NCBI GenBank assembly: GCA_944739405.2
Contig: OX123196.2
Span: 54,040,196-54,104,195 of the forward strand
Direction of reading: 5' to 3'
DNA length: 64,000 nucleotides
Source: Euclidia mi
Taxonomy: Eukaryota > Arthropoda > Insecta > Lepidoptera > Erebidae
Part shown: in pieces, positions 41,781 through 54,070 of the stretch
Numbering within the stretch: position 1 is the stretch's first letter
How the letters are laid out: the number at the start of each line of letters is the position of its first letter
Position numbers and translations under genes: made by a program
Notes under the pieces: generated by a model
Told to the model about the DNA's origin: nothing
Database searches by the model: none
What the model saw: only the letters and a program-made list of their open reading frames with translations

Positions 41781-44631
41781 TTAAAGCTGAACCTGTTGTT
41801 TTAGGAGATGTTGCTTGTATTTTCTACTAAAACTGTACCTTGATTTCAGGGTTCTTAAAGGTGGTGGCAGGTCATTCCAACAGTGAGTTGCAGTTATTTT
41901 AAAACTACCACGAAAGGCAGCAGTTCGGTGTCTAGGCATAACCAGTAGGTAAGTAGACCCTCTCGTATTGTGTTTATTGAGGTCGCTGGACCATGTTAGT
42001 TTATTAAAGAGATATTTGGGCCTACCCGTAGACACAACACCGAAAAGAAGGGAGGCCAGGTGTAGTTGCCTGCGAGATGACATCCTGAGGATTCTGTTTT
42101 TATTTAGTATGGGTGTGATATGTGAGCGTGGTGGCACATTAAAGCAGAATCGTGCACATGCATTTTGCACCCGCTGTATTAACCTTTCAGTTCGGCTTAG
42201 CAGACAGGCACCATATACCGTGTCTGCATAATTCAGTTTGGACAAGATCAATGTTTCACATAGGAGAATACGCATGTCTTCGCTAATATAGGGTCGAATC
42301 TGATAGAGTAGTTTCAACCTATAAAAACAGTTTTGCACTGCCCCTGCAATGTGAGTTTCAAAGCGAGTGCAAGCACTGGTCAAATATAACACCTAGGTTC
42401 CGTGCCTCTAGTACCTGTTCTATTTGACAGCCTTTGATCCTCACATCCAGCTCACACTCCCGCACTCTGCTCACCATCTCCCTAGTGCCAATGAACAAAA
42501 ACTTAGACTTGTTTGGGTTAAGTATTAGACAGTTTCTGCTTGCCCAGTCTGATATATTGTCTAAATCTTTATTCATCTCACCCACAGACTCCGAGCAGCT
42601 CTCCGGCCTACAGGACACGTACAATTGGATGTCGTCGGCATACAGGTGGAATCTAGCATGCGTTATAGTTCTACCTACGTCTGCTGTATAAATTATGAAC
42701 AGAAGTGGGCCTAAAATTGATCCCTGGGGGACGCCTCTCACCACTGAACCGAGTGAAGATGTTGACTTGCTACCATCAGTTTCTGTCACCTGAACAATCT
42801 GATATCGATTAGTCAAATAGCTAGCAAACCAGCAAATTGAATTGTGATCACATCCATAATATGCAAGCTTTGAAAGAAGGAGTGGTACACTGATACAATC
42901 AAATGCCCGGGAACAGTCCAGTAGTGCAAGTAACGTCCCCTTGCCCTGGTCTCTGTCTTCCAGGATGTTATCCACAACGTCAATTAAGGCAGTAGTCGTA
43001 CTGTGACCCACCCGAAAGCCAGACTGTGTTTCAGGTAGAACACTATACTCCTCAATATATTGCCTTAATTGTAGGCAAACTACTTTCTCCAGTATCTTGG
43101 ATATACATGGCAAAAGACTGATTGGTCGCAGATCTTTAACACTGTGCGGAGTGGCCTTTTTAGGAATGGGCCTGACTATTGCAGTCTTCCATAAGTCAGG
43201 GAACGTTGATGATGAAATTGATCTGTTCACAATACCAGTGATCACCGAAAGTGTATGTGGAAGTGTCAAAACCAGCATGTCAAGAGATATACTATCAATC
43301 CCTAGGGCATTAGATCGGAGCCCACGTATTATCTTAAGGACAGCTTCTTCAGTAGTGGTTTGAAGCTGGAAGCACCCTGAACCATAGCGGTTAAATTCAA
43401 AGTAAGTTAACTCTGATATAGTGACGTCGCCACTGCCTGGGACATCAAGAAAGTGCCTATTAATAACTTCAGGATCGTTACAATAGTATGGTAACTGGCA
43501 ATTATTTTTATTTTTATAATTTACCACTGATTTGATACTATTCCATAATTGTTTGGGGTCTCTATTGTACATATTAATATTAGTTTTAAAATAAGCACTC
43601 TTCTCACTATCCATGGCAGCTTTAACAATGCTTTTAAGGTCTTTATACATGTTATAGTGCGACTCTGATTTACTGGATTTGTACCGCTGGTGTGTCTTGT
43701 CCCGTAGCCTGACCATGTCCTTGATAGTATCAGTTATCCAAGGATGACCTCTCTCCTTAATTAAGACCTTTTTAAGTGGGGCATGTAAATCGAATAGCTT
43801 CAGGATATAAGAGGTAAAAGTATCCACCATTTCATTGACATCACTTAGGCTTAATATGTGATTCCAATCAATTTTTATTAGGTCCTTATTAAAAATATCA
43901 ATAATTATATCCTTCATCGGCCTGTAGGTGACCCAATGAGGAATAGGCTTCTGAGTTTTAATGTTAAATTCAACTGTGACCAGTGCATGTTGTCCCAGCT
44001 CTGGTATATGTAACACTGATGTTTTACACACCTGAGCATCTGTGCATACTAGATCTATCAGGGTTTCACTGTGATCTGTGAAATGTGTAGGTTCCGTTAT
44101 TACATTCTTAAGACTAGTACATTGCAGAAAGGTACATAAAGATTTAGTTTTCCTATCATTTGTATCTAAATAGTTAATGTTGAAGTCACCAAGGAGAACA
44201 ACTCTATCAGCAAAAGGACATGTAGTCAGAGGGTCAGTAATAGCATCCAAAAAGGTATCTACATCTAGCCAGGGCGGCCTATAAGCTGTGCCAATAACTA
44301 CACACAGTGTATTTACCTGCATCCTGATCCACATTTGTTCCACCATAGGTGATGGCGGGTGTGACAAGGTACGAACGCGTATATCCCTTCGCACGTAAAA
44401 ACCAACTCCACCTCCCCTTCCTCCACGCACATTCTTCGGGCGGGGTACATGCCGTAACCTATATTGTGGTACTTTGGGCGCACGACCCTCCTCACCCTCT
44501 CTGAGCCAGGTTTCATTTACTGCCATGATGTCTACTTTAGCATTTTCCATTGCTAACAGAAATTCCTCCTGCCGTGACCCTAGGGACCCTGCATTGAATA
44601 GTCCAACACTTAATTTGTTGTCCCTAACCAT
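41781..44631 (-). pseudogene. LINE D ORF2: APE endonuclease and reverse transcriptase, one frameshift
   Basis: Starts at ATG 44631. Endonuclease (residues about 5-225): LFNAGSLGSRQ, VNETWL (catalytic Glu), TAYRPP, VLLGDFNINYLD (Asp, Asn) and ELGQHALVTVEF, where most families have SDH. RT: LRPISLLPCISKILEKV, SGFRVGHSTTTAL, LLDCSRAFDCIS (first Asp), GVPQGSILGPLLF and FHLYADDIQLY (YADD, about residue 660). Near 42366 four extra bases within cactcgctttgaa shift the frame; the tail (42392-41781) continues ETHIAGAVQNCFYRLKLL. Reading through, about 950 residues. A single lesion inactivates it. Confidence 0.93.
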
Positions 44632-45065
44632 TAGTGAGTGTAGATATATTTGTATTTTGCTTTTCCACTAGTAACTGTTTAATAGTATGTAAATATAATA
44701 TGTTGAGTTTAATACTTAAGTAGCATCTGTGTTTAGTTTGTACAAGACATTTGTAAATATCATTTAGTAAGCAATGTAATTTGTTGATAGTGTCATGTCC
44801 CAAATAATTGTCAATCATACAATAATTCAATAGCAATATAAACAGCATAATAATCAGATAGATGAGGTCGTCATAATGTTTTAGAAAAAGTATTGGAGCT
44901 AGATTATATGTAATGTTATAAATGAGAAGCTTCCAATTGTAATTAAAACAAGTATTTTTAAACATGTTTAGCAAAAGAGGTGTACAACAGAGATAAATAC
45001 AATTACTTACAGATTCTTCATATAAATAAATACTGTAAACGTGCCCATTATTGGTCAAGCAGTGC
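44632..45065 (-). other. LINE D ORF1-ORF2 spacer
   Basis: About 430 bp, very AT-rich. A 160-codon frame on the minus strand (45106-44624) is hydrophobic and Leu/Ile/Tyr-rich, as expected from AT-rich DNA, with no domain. It is more likely spacer than a gene. Most LINEs have a shorter spacer. Confidence 0.6.
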
Positions 45066-45640
45066 TTAAACGCTATTGTCTTTGAAAGAATCACTGCCAA
45101 AAACACGGTTCAGGTCCTCCTCAGAGCGGATGTTGTGTGCGCGCTTACCGTCAGCCTGCCTAGTAAATATTTTTCCTCGCCTCGTCCAGGTATACCTCCA
45201 GCCATGCTGCTCGGCGGCCTGACGAGTGCGGTAGAGCAACTGGCGGTTGGTGCGGGTGAGCCGCTCGTTGACGTAGAAGCGCTGCGGGGGAGCGGCGAGC
45301 CCGAGCTCCGCCGAGGTGGCGCCGCGCCGCACCCGCGCGCTCCGCAGCAGCTCGTCACGGAGCTCCCGGCGCGTTAGCCTCACCACGATCCGACGCCCAC
45401 GCGCGCCGCCCCGCCCATGTCCTGTACTCGTTCCAGTCGACCCAGTTGTCTCCATGTTGGGCTTAGGTCCCACCCGCTCGGCGAAGACTATGTCTCGGGT
45501 CTCAAGTGTCACGCCCAGCTTCTTGGCCAACAGTTCTACGGTGTGGGTAACGTTTTCTCCATTACCCTCCGGAAGGTTGGAGATTTCTATGTCAGAAAAC
45601 AGCAACTCTTGTTCCCGATCATTCAGCTCCGATTTGAGAT
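45066..45640 (-). pseudogene. LINE D ORF1 (nucleic-acid-binding), 5' truncated
   Basis: Coding from 45640 with SELNDREQELLFSDIEISNL, a segment like the start of an RNA-recognition-like fold in LINE ORF1 proteins. Then a Gly/Arg-rich linker (GHGRGGARGRRIVVRL), RFYVNERLTRTNRQLLYRTR and WTRRGKIFTR, the basic C-terminal domain. The frame is open to the stop at 45066. Much higher GC than the surroundings. ORF1 proteins bind the element RNA. The N-terminal (probably coiled-coil or PHD) part is gone. Confidence 0.82.
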
Positions 45641-45800
45641 GATGATCTCAGGATGATACGTTCACTGCTGGACATACTCTTCCTAAGGTTTCCTCCGCAA
45701 ACCGATCTTGAGACTTTCACACCCAACCCCTTCTTGCGACTCCAACAAGATTGGCGGTGCATGCCTCCTATGAGCCATGGCTGTGGAGCAATAGTCATAA
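45641..45800 (-). repeat. Decayed RTE-like remnant
   Basis: gatgatctcaggatgatacg then ttcactgctggacata and aagattggcggtgcatgcct match, in order, the antisense of the RTE ORF end at 38860-39020 (cgtccactgctggatatagg ... aggatcgtcagtccacc). Strongly diverged. Confidence 0.45.
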
Positions 45801-48395
45801 ATAAATCATAGCTCGGGTGTAACCGCAACCACAGCTAGTGAGTAAATATAAGTGATCAGATGCATAAAATCTGCAAAACTGCGTATGACTACATGCATTA
45901 TGAGCTTTCCACATTACAGTCATGTGCCACATTTAAAACCCTTTGTCTAGCTTGAGCCTGTTTTATTTCCGAGAATACTGTTTATTCGAGCGAGCATTGT
46001 TGCGCGTACCCTCTTGTTTTGTGAAGACAGTCTGCGGTGTGCTCTGTGTATATGTGTGACTTGATGCAAGTGTTTATTTGTATTGTGTATGCATATTGTA
46101 TATGTGTGAAAATGTTTATGTATGCGTGTGATACAGATTGCGATCGTCATAACAATGTGTAGTAGCTTTGTAGGATGGATTTAAATTAAATTACTTTCAA
46201 GGACTTTGTCATGACTAATGTGTATTGATTGTTTTTCTAAGTCATACGTATTGGATAATAATTTATTTCATGGCAGCTTTGCAGCAGTGTACACACTAGA
46301 GCGGTGAAAAGCAAAGCTGCCAGACAAACTTAAAGAACAATGGCAGAATTTGGTCTGGGTTTGTTGTGGCGACCTTAAACTTTATATGAACAAAAAAATT
46401 GTTTTTTTTTTCTACGATTTTTAATATTTTCACTTTGTCTTGTTAAAGCTGGAGTATTTTATGATGATAAAAAGCATTCCAATTGATTACGAATACTTTA
46501 TTATTTGATTGTTGCCATAGACATTACTGTGACAGGAATAGACGTGAGTGATATATCCGTATCGATTATTAAATAAGTAATCGATACGATCGACCTTTAT
46601 AGAGTTGGTTTGGTTTAAAATGCAGTTATTTAATATTTAATGAACATTATATCAATAAGCTAATATTTTTGAAGCAAAACAACGTTTAAATCAAATTAAA
46701 ACGTCACAGCATCGTTTTCATGTTGTATCGATTTCACATAAAATCGATTTAAAATGTGCAGCTCTGCTTTTGTCTTTGGCTGTGACAGTTAGATGCTACA
46801 AAATACTTCCGCGTTTTGATGTCAATCTGACATATGTCATTTGATAATTCAAACTTACCTACCTACATTGTTTAACTTTCATACTATAACTTTCCTTTTA
46901 CCTACATTGTTCATTCTTAACTAAAAATTCAAACACCGATATCTTCTTTTTCCACCTTGCCTGAGTGAAAATAGAATCATTTATAGACTGTTACTTACGC
47001 CAAATTTTTTGATATATTTTGTATTACTGTTCGCTTCAATTTAATTTCAGACATTTTGATGTATGGAGATCTGCCATTGTCCTTTGTCCAACAAAATTCA
47101 CAGCCTTTATTTAGTAACATCTGAGAAAGTTTTTATACATGAAACACGTTCTAATCTATAAAGTTGCAAACTTTCAAAACATATTTTTTAATTTCACTAC
47201 ACATCAAGGCAAAGTTATCTGTAAACCCTAGATAAACCCAGTGTAATAGATTTTACAATTCCTCCGGGTATAAGATGTCGAATCGTAAGCTTAAAATACG
47301 ATGGCGAAAACGATTGTGAGGTGGATAGATCGAATGGCGAACTCGGATGTTACACTTGTTACGCAAGGGAATACTAACGGCACGGAATGTCTCAGCAGGT
47401 ATGTTATATATTGTCTACTACTCCACACACAAATATCATATGATGAGTGAATATCTGAAATAAGGACAAAGAAACACACTTCCCCCCTAAAGTACGCATA
47501 TTCATGTGTTGCTTTATATGTATGTATTCCTTCTTTTTTTCATCATCGCTCTACCTGACGTTCGTCTTGTGCAAGTCCCAAGAGTCCACTTTCTAGTTAC
47601 ATATAATTTCAAAAAGGTGCACAACGTGAGCTCAAATGCTGACGGTAAAAGCCTTCAACGCTCTTATGATGAGCTATTAAAAATTTTAGTCTCAAACGAA
47701 CTTACTTTTCATACAGAATCAGCAAGATAGAAATAAACCTTATGAATTTTGAAAAATGAAACAAGATGAGGATATTAAAGTTCTATAATGAAATTCATTC
47801 AACAGAACTGACGTCAATTTCTTTCACGACTTTAAAAAAAAAGTAAGTTTTCAATGTTACTGAAGCCGAGATTTGCTGATGCGTAAACGAGCAAGTACGG
47901 CCGATGTTTTAATTAAATATTTCCAGACGTTTAGCTTTTTGCGATGACATAATTTATTAAACTGTTCGGTTACTTTAACAGAAAGAAATTAAATATACTT
48001 CAATACTATTTTTTTTTAATTACGAATTTTGCCCCGCATTTCTTATTTAGTACATTACTATAGCGCGTTAAAATACAAAAACCGTATAAATCATTTATAT
48101 TTGATTGTAAGTGATATAGCTACTGGCTTTACTTGTAAATTCTGAGTGGTACCTATTGTGCTATCTTTTGTGGTGGATTTTTCACATATATTATCATCCT
48201 AGTTTTATATCGGTTGTCTCGGACTGTGAGGTTCGCTTACCGGGTTAACCAGATTTGACAGAATTTTTGCTTTTTCACGGAACGACTGCCATCTGAACTT
48301 CGAAACCCAATAGGCATAGAAATATTTGTTAACCAACTGTGTCAGAAGTATACTCAAGGGCACCGAAATGCCTACGTAACGACTGTTAAAGATTT
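45801..48395. other. No supported gene
   Basis: 2.6 kb of AT-rich DNA. 46560-46600 has an inverted pair gtatcgattatt / agtaatcgatac. 46810-46925 repeats 'cctacattgtt' and 'aactttc' words. No coding frame carries a recognisable domain. Confidence 0.45.
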
Positions 48396-48399
48396 TCAT

Positions 48400-48460
48400 G
48401 ACAGCCGGTACCAACGACTTAACGTGCTCCCAGAGGCACGGGCAACTTCAAATGGTGGTG
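48400..48460 (-). repeat. RTE-tail-like core, inverted
   Basis: gtaccaacgacttaacgtgc then tcccagaggcacggg is the reverse complement of the cttcggagggcac...ttaagccgtcgg core at 39440 and 49915. Confidence 0.5.
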
Positions 48461-49140
48461 CGCGCAGTGTTGCGTGGGTTTGAACATGGCACCCTTTGCT
48501 GTTTGCAAAAGGACAAAAAGATATTTATTTCTGCATTTTGGTTGTTTAAAACACTTCGCATATCAGTCTTTTGGCTTCTCCACTAGGCTATTCCAGTTTA
48601 TTTTAAAGCTTTTCCTCCATTTTATATGTGGTGGAATACCACCATGTATACCACACTACAAAGTACAGCATTTAAAAAATAAAGCTCTATTCGTTGTTTA
48701 TCGCCAACATCCTATACCTTACACACATGACAGTTAAAGTTAGCTTTTTAGCGCAGGGTGTAGCCGCCAAGATTTATACGAGGTCCATCCGACCCCGCTC
48801 GTCAGCCTCACCGATTATGTTTATGAAATCGACTCTTACATATCCTCCCCCTGTACCAATATTGACAGTCACGCACCCTGTATGCAAGGATTTCGATATA
48901 CGTTATCCATGTGAACTCAATGAAAAAAAAAAATTTTTGGAGTACTTGTTTGGTGTGATATTAATAATAATTTTGAGAAAATTTGTTTTGATGTTTCTTT
49001 TTATGTTTACCATTAATATAACAATTATTTCAATGATGGGAAATAACTTCAACTATCTATAGAACAGCCAATACACTCTGAAATATTCAAGATACACTAG
49101 AATCCGCACAACTAGTATCCAGTGGTTCATAACGTGATAA
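48461..49140. other. No supported gene
   Basis: A 122-codon plus frame (48694-49062) ends in a hydrophobic segment, but the composition follows AT-rich DNA and no family is recognised. Confidence 0.4.
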
Positions 49141-49144
49141 TATA

Positions 49145-49207
49145 TAGTCTATAGCCTTCCTCGATAAATGGGTTGATAGCCCATTTATCGAGGAAGGCTA
49201 TAGACTA
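49145..49207. repeat. Perfect 28-bp inverted repeat
   Basis: tagtctatagccttcctcga taaatggg (49145-49172), a 7-base loop, and the exact reverse complement (49180-49207). The ccttcctcgataaatggg core is familiar from moth interspersed repeats, so this may be two repeat ends joined head to head. Confidence 0.93.
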
Positions 49208-49890
49208 GTGGGACAAAAACAAATTATCAGACCAGTCGTTTCAAAGACCTGCGCGTTCATCCAACAAAAAAGCTCTTCAACCTTAATATTTTATAGTGTA
49301 GATATTTAGATGTCTCTTATAAATGTTCTATGCAATTAATTATGAAGGTTTTATTACTGGTACAAAACATGCATATACATTGTTATAATTAAATATTAAA
49401 GATAAAAGCTAAACCTAAAACTAATGTATAATTGAGAAAAATAAAAAGAACAAAAGAGAGAGAAAAAAAAATTCGCTTCTTACATGCTTCACTAGTCCTA
49501 CCAATCGTGTGCGTGACAACTTCAAATTCGAATGGCTGTTGAGTTCCTACATATTACACACACTTAGCACAGCATTTATCTTTCATTAACTGTTTAGCGC
49601 AATACAGCACAGTAAGAGTCCTCGTAATATACGGCCAGTGTTCTTGAAGTTTTTTATTTTGCACCAGCATTAGCTTTGCGATTTCAATTGCTTCGCATAG
49701 ATTACGCGTTGGTAAACAGTTGATTGCTTTTTACTACGGCGCTAATACGAGTAGATTTAAAACTATACAGGAAAACAATATAGTAATAGCTTCAATCTTG
49801 AGCCAGCACCTAGCATTTTTAAATTGATAAGAAAGATAAGATGGCTGTGAGGCAGCGACAGCCTCGTTTATATCGCGTAAGTATTGAATT
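49208..49890. other. No supported gene
   Basis: AT-rich, purine run near 49440-49470 (aaagagagagaaaaaaaa). Nothing else seen. Confidence 0.45.
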
Positions 49891-49894
49891 GTTA

Positions 49895-50030
49895 AATTAT
49901 CGCTTCGCCCATACCTCGGAGAGTACGTTAAGCCGTCGGCCCCGGCTGTCAAGAAGATCTTTGACTGTCGGTAAATGGCCAGTACCTCTGAATAAAATGA
50001 CACTAGCCTAAACTATGAAATATCGCTATC
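49895..50030 (+). repeat. RTE-tail/SINE-like repeat
   Basis: tacctcggagagtacgttaa then gccgtcggccccggctg and gaagatctttgactgtcggt share order and sequence with 16470-16540 and with the core at 39440. Confidence 0.6.
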
Positions 50031-50389
50031 CATGTAGTCACTCTGTGGCAAAGCTAATGTTCAGAAAAATTCGGTTAGACTCCAGTTGGGCAGAGTATCT
50101 AAACGAATCCCAGGTTATAATTGAGATAACGCTAGGAAGATAATGGTAAGGCAAGGATGGCCATATCTATTCATATTACAGCGGCTGCCTCGTGCTAGTA
50201 GCAATACGCATTTGAGTTCAATAGCTTACCATTTATTTGAAGTATAAAGACGTGTCATGCTTGTTCCTCGATATGAGATTTCATTTAAAGACAACTGCTG
50301 CTCTAGCTAATAATCCTGTATCAATGCCAACGGATACAATTAATATCAAGACTCGAAACAGCAATTTATGGATTACTCAAAGAGATGTC

Positions 50390-50430
50390 ACGCCTCTGCC
50401 TACCCCTTCGGGGATAAAGGCGTGAGTCTA
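50390..50430 (-). repeat. Short moth repeat 'gactcacg...ggggtaggcag' (3 of 4, inverted)
   Basis: cgcctctgcctaccccttcg then gggataaaggcgtgagtc, the reverse complement of the motif at 31342, 40870 and 56040. Confidence 0.7.
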
Positions 50431-52780
50431 TAAAAAATATAAAAAAATAAAAGAGATGTCTCTATGATTACAAAAAAAACATAAACAATTTCAAAGGGTC
50501 TCTGTAAGTTCCACTAATATCAGTGTGCCTGCTAAATGGCTGAGTATTCCTCAATAGGTAGTAGAGACCTAATGAGAAATATACGACACATTGTTAAATA
50601 ATGTGCACACTCTAGATTCAAACTCTCAATGGGTCCAACAAGACCCATATCGCCGTGTACGCCTGCAAAATAAACTGAATTTACTCACCACTTCATGTGG
50701 TAAAATACACGTGAAAGAGGAGACCTACCAAAACGGTGTATCCCTACCCTAAGACGCAATCTTTTTCACCCAAATTTATATGTAGCACTGCGAACCGTCC
50801 GCAACACTTTGATGTAAAACTCTAGGCTTAGCGTTAATTTAACTTTCCGTAAACAAGCCCGCTTGCGAGATAACTTTTTCAAGTCGCCAAAAACTGAATT
50901 ATGAATTTCATTTACAATGTCACAGATTTTTCTTTATTTAGGTCTGCTACAAAGGAGTTGTTCCCATTAACTGGTTTGTGCAAACGTTTTTTGTACGTAG
51001 TATGGCAGTGACGTCTAAGGATAAGATTTGTGCAGAATTATTTGTTCTTTTTGTTTGGATTATAGGGTGAGTTGATACAAGCTTGCAGTTATTTTCAGAA
51101 TGGTTTGTGCTTTTGGACTGTTATAATTTTGCAGTTATTACTTGTACAATTAGTATGGTTTATTTTCAACGCTGTGACCAAACATATACACAAATAGATG
51201 CACAAAAATGTCACCTTCATCTGATAAGGCGTTAGGCAAACAAAAATATAATTGCAAAATCTCTTCTATACTTTACACTCTCTCTTTCAATCATCTTTCT
51301 GCCCTTTCTACTCTCTTTCGACTTCTGTCTTTCTTCCTTCCTTCGTCCGCCCTTTCTACCGCGCTTTCCGTCTCTATCTCTTTCTCGTCCGTATCTCTCT
51401 TGCTTTATCGCTCTTCCTTCCACCTTCTCTCTCATTTACTCTTCTTCGACAATTCTGTCATTTAATACGCCTTAAAACCAAGGTACCTAAAAATAAATAA
51501 CCTAAAAATAAACAACTTCAACTCGTATAACTAAATTAATTACCAAACAACCTCGTACTTTATTTATTGAGTCTTTTGCGTATTAATTAATATCAATTCC
51601 GAGCTGGAAGTTCCTTTGATTAAAATTGTCGGGTCTTATTCATCCCATAGACTATTTTGCTGTATACATCCCTTAATTTCGGGTCATCTGTTAGACAGCA
51701 TTATGGAATGAATAACGGTTTCTGTTTCCTTCCGAATTAATTGGGAAGGGTTGATTTTCGAAACACAATTTACTAGTAAAATGAATTATTGTCTGTTTAA
51801 AGCGATGGGTCAGAGAAGTTTGCTATGCAGTTGATCAATAGCTTTACGTTGTTTAAAGATGTCTCCCATATTAAAACTTTAAGTAACAGTTCTGATAGTC
51901 TTTGTTATAGGTCTGTTAGTTGATATTTTGTTGAATAATGGAATACTATTACTGTATGCGTAGAACTCTATTTGTCTCACGAGTCTGAAGATGCTCCTTG
52001 ACTTGGTTTATAAGTTTTATTCTATATTCGTCGTATTTTTTATGTCTATGAAACTATGTGTGGTATCTCGTAGGGTATCTTTTAAATTCGTAATTGATAT
52101 GTCTGAATTGATATTACTCTTTGACACAGACAAGAACTATTTTCAAAATATAATATAGAATGAGGTTTAAGTATTTTAATCTTTCGCGACTTATAGGTGT
52201 GCATTATTTGATATCTGTTAATAGCGCCTTACCTATACAATATTATATTGCCAAATTGGTCAGAAAGATATATCTAAACTTTTTTAATACAGTAAGAGGC
52301 ATATTTTTGACCCGATGTTTCATCAAGTTTACATCAGCAACAGCCTAAGAAAGACTGCTAGTAAGTATCTACGCGATTAATATTCATTTGAAATAAATCC
52401 TTTAATGAATATGGAAGTAACTACACTAAATATAAATATTCTTTAACAAGCACTCAAACGAGGAGAGGACTATTCATCTTACAAGTCGCCACTTCGTAAA
52501 TATCCCACACTCATAACGGTACAACAACTTTATTTTCAAACAAAACTTCGTAAGGGGCGTATATTTCCTCTTAATGTCATGCAGTACCTGTCTAACTAAA
52601 TTCGCCAAGAAATTTGCAAGCTAGATAAGTTGAAAAGTTCTGAGGTAAGCATCGTCGGTAGCTATGTCGTCAATTAATATGGAAGTTAGTCCAGTTCTTT
52701 TGGTAAAAACTTTGCTGAGTCCATAGGATACGAAATTATTATTGCGATTACGAGGTCATGTTTGCAATATGGGTTATATC
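50431..52780. other. No supported gene; one pyrimidine-rich tract
   Basis: 51275-51445 is nearly all C and T on the plus strand (ctctctctttcaatcatctt, ttcttccttccttcgtccgc, and so on). Frames crossing it are low-complexity artefacts. The rest is AT-rich with no features. Confidence 0.5.
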
Positions 52781-52785
52781 TATAC

Positions 52786-52935
52786 ATATTATAAAATGAA
52801 GTCCCCGCCACGTTCTGTTTGTCAGTATGAACGTGATAAACTCAAAAACTACCGAATGGATTTTGGTACGGTTTTAACCAATAGATCTAAGTCTGATTTG
52901 TGAGGTTAGTTTACGCTTTCGTATCAGCACATAAA
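52786..52935 (+). repeat. Moth repeat fragment (LINE-UTR-like)
   Basis: ttataaaatgaagtccccgc then cacgttctgtttgtcagtat, gataaactcaaaaactaccg and aatggattttggtacggttt are consecutive blocks of a widespread moth repeat. Confidence 0.5.
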
Positions 52936-53790
52936 TAATACAAACAGAGAATTTGTATGTAATAATAGTCCTCTGCTTACCCCTTTTGTAAATATACATG
53001 TACATTGTACACGCAAATATATTTTATATTATACAAAGTTACGCCATCAAACGATTCGTAGGAAATTTCATTAAAATCGGTCCAGTAGTTTCGGAGTTTA
53101 TCACTTCTGTCGGACAGAAAATGGTGATAATTTGTTTACAACTACCGACGTTTGTTAGGGTCTATCCCTATAAACCATTTTATGAAGGCATTGCCTCGAA
53201 GTTATAGCGGAATAGTGAAAATAGAGGTGCTATTACAAGGCTATATTTCAGAGGTTGAGTAGGCTTGTCTGGAAAATGTTTGATGGGACTGATAAGACAG
53301 CCTATATTTCGTTGGTTTGCTGCATGATATTGGTAAACGTTTGTAACAAAAATGAAGGCAGTAGCCACATTTTAATGCAGAGTAGTTTTTTAGGTGTTAC
53401 GGATTTTTGGGGTGATAAAAACAGCATTTAAGGTGTAATATTTAAAAGGGCGAGCGGACAATGCCCGATGCAGTGGTTCAATGGACGAGTTACAAACTGT
53501 AGGGCTCATTAAGTCGGTTATCGGTTTAAATTAAAATAAATACATAAAAGAAGAACACAACCATAAGTTGGAATCCATTATAAACGAACGAGTGCTTTTC
53601 TTTGGAAAGTAAATAAAGTTACCCGCAAGTAGAAATAGGAAAATATTAAATTTGTTTGTGCAAATGACCCGTGACTCGTAATTTTGTTCCAACAAATTGA
53701 TTAATTTCTATCTCAAAATATAGATACATTATTTATTTTTAAAAGGTGAACCATAAAGTAAGGAAGTAAGTAATAGAGACCGCATTAAAA
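52936..53790. other. No supported gene
   Basis: 53080-53110 (cggtccagtagtttcggagt ttatcac) continues the same repeat style. Otherwise unassigned AT-rich sequence. Confidence 0.4.
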
Positions 53791-53807
53791 TAGCAACCTT
53801 ACCCAAT

Positions 53808-54070
53808 ATATTTTCTTCACTTTGACTTATGATTTTTTTCTCATGTAAGAGAAAGATAAATATACAAATGTCATTTCGAATCTTCGAAGTTGTCGTAAAT
53901 TTTAACTAGACTAGTGATGTGCTTACTCAGAAAGAATTTCGATAAAATATCGATAATATTTTGTAATAAATCCTCAGATTTGGTTTACTCAGAATGAATA
54001 TCAATTGAATGTTGATAAATCCTCAGATAAAGTAAAATATGTGAATAAATCCAGCTTATATTTAAACACT
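53808..54070 (+). repeat. Diverged copy of the interior of the Harbinger-like MITE
   Basis: acccaatatattttcttcac tttgacttatgatttt, then gtaaattttaactagactag tg(a/t)tg(t/g)gcttactc, ggtttactcagaatgaatat and gttgataaa follow 2843-3040 in order, with about 20% differences and a ~50-base insertion. Terminal inverted repeats are not recognisable. Confidence 0.75.

Larger units (their letters stand above)
41030..45640 (-). mobile_element. LINE D (CR1/Daphne-like), nearly complete
   Basis: 4.6 kb on the minus strand: 3' part of ORF1 (45605-45066), AT-rich spacer, ORF2 with endonuclease and RT (44631-41781), and a 3' UTR ending in a tttcttttttctttctttag tail at about 41030. It is 5' truncated within ORF1 and has a 4-base insertion in ORF2. 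APE-type endonuclease plus RT without RNase H and with a separate ORF1 suggests the CR1 group (Daphne-like is common in Lepidoptera); the clade is inferred. Confidence 0.88.

Noticed and set aside
44624..45106. 160-codon minus-strand frame
   Set aside because: Hydrophobic, AT-driven composition in the LINE D ORF1-ORF2 spacer, no domain, overlaps the end of ORF1.
48694..49062. 122-codon plus frame with a hydrophobic C-terminus as a membrane protein
   Set aside because: Composition matches AT-rich background, no homologous motif, and it runs through homopolymers.
51208..51500. Three overlapping frames rich in Ser/Leu or Arg/Glu
   Set aside because: They arise from the pyrimidine-rich tract; low complexity, no start context or domain.
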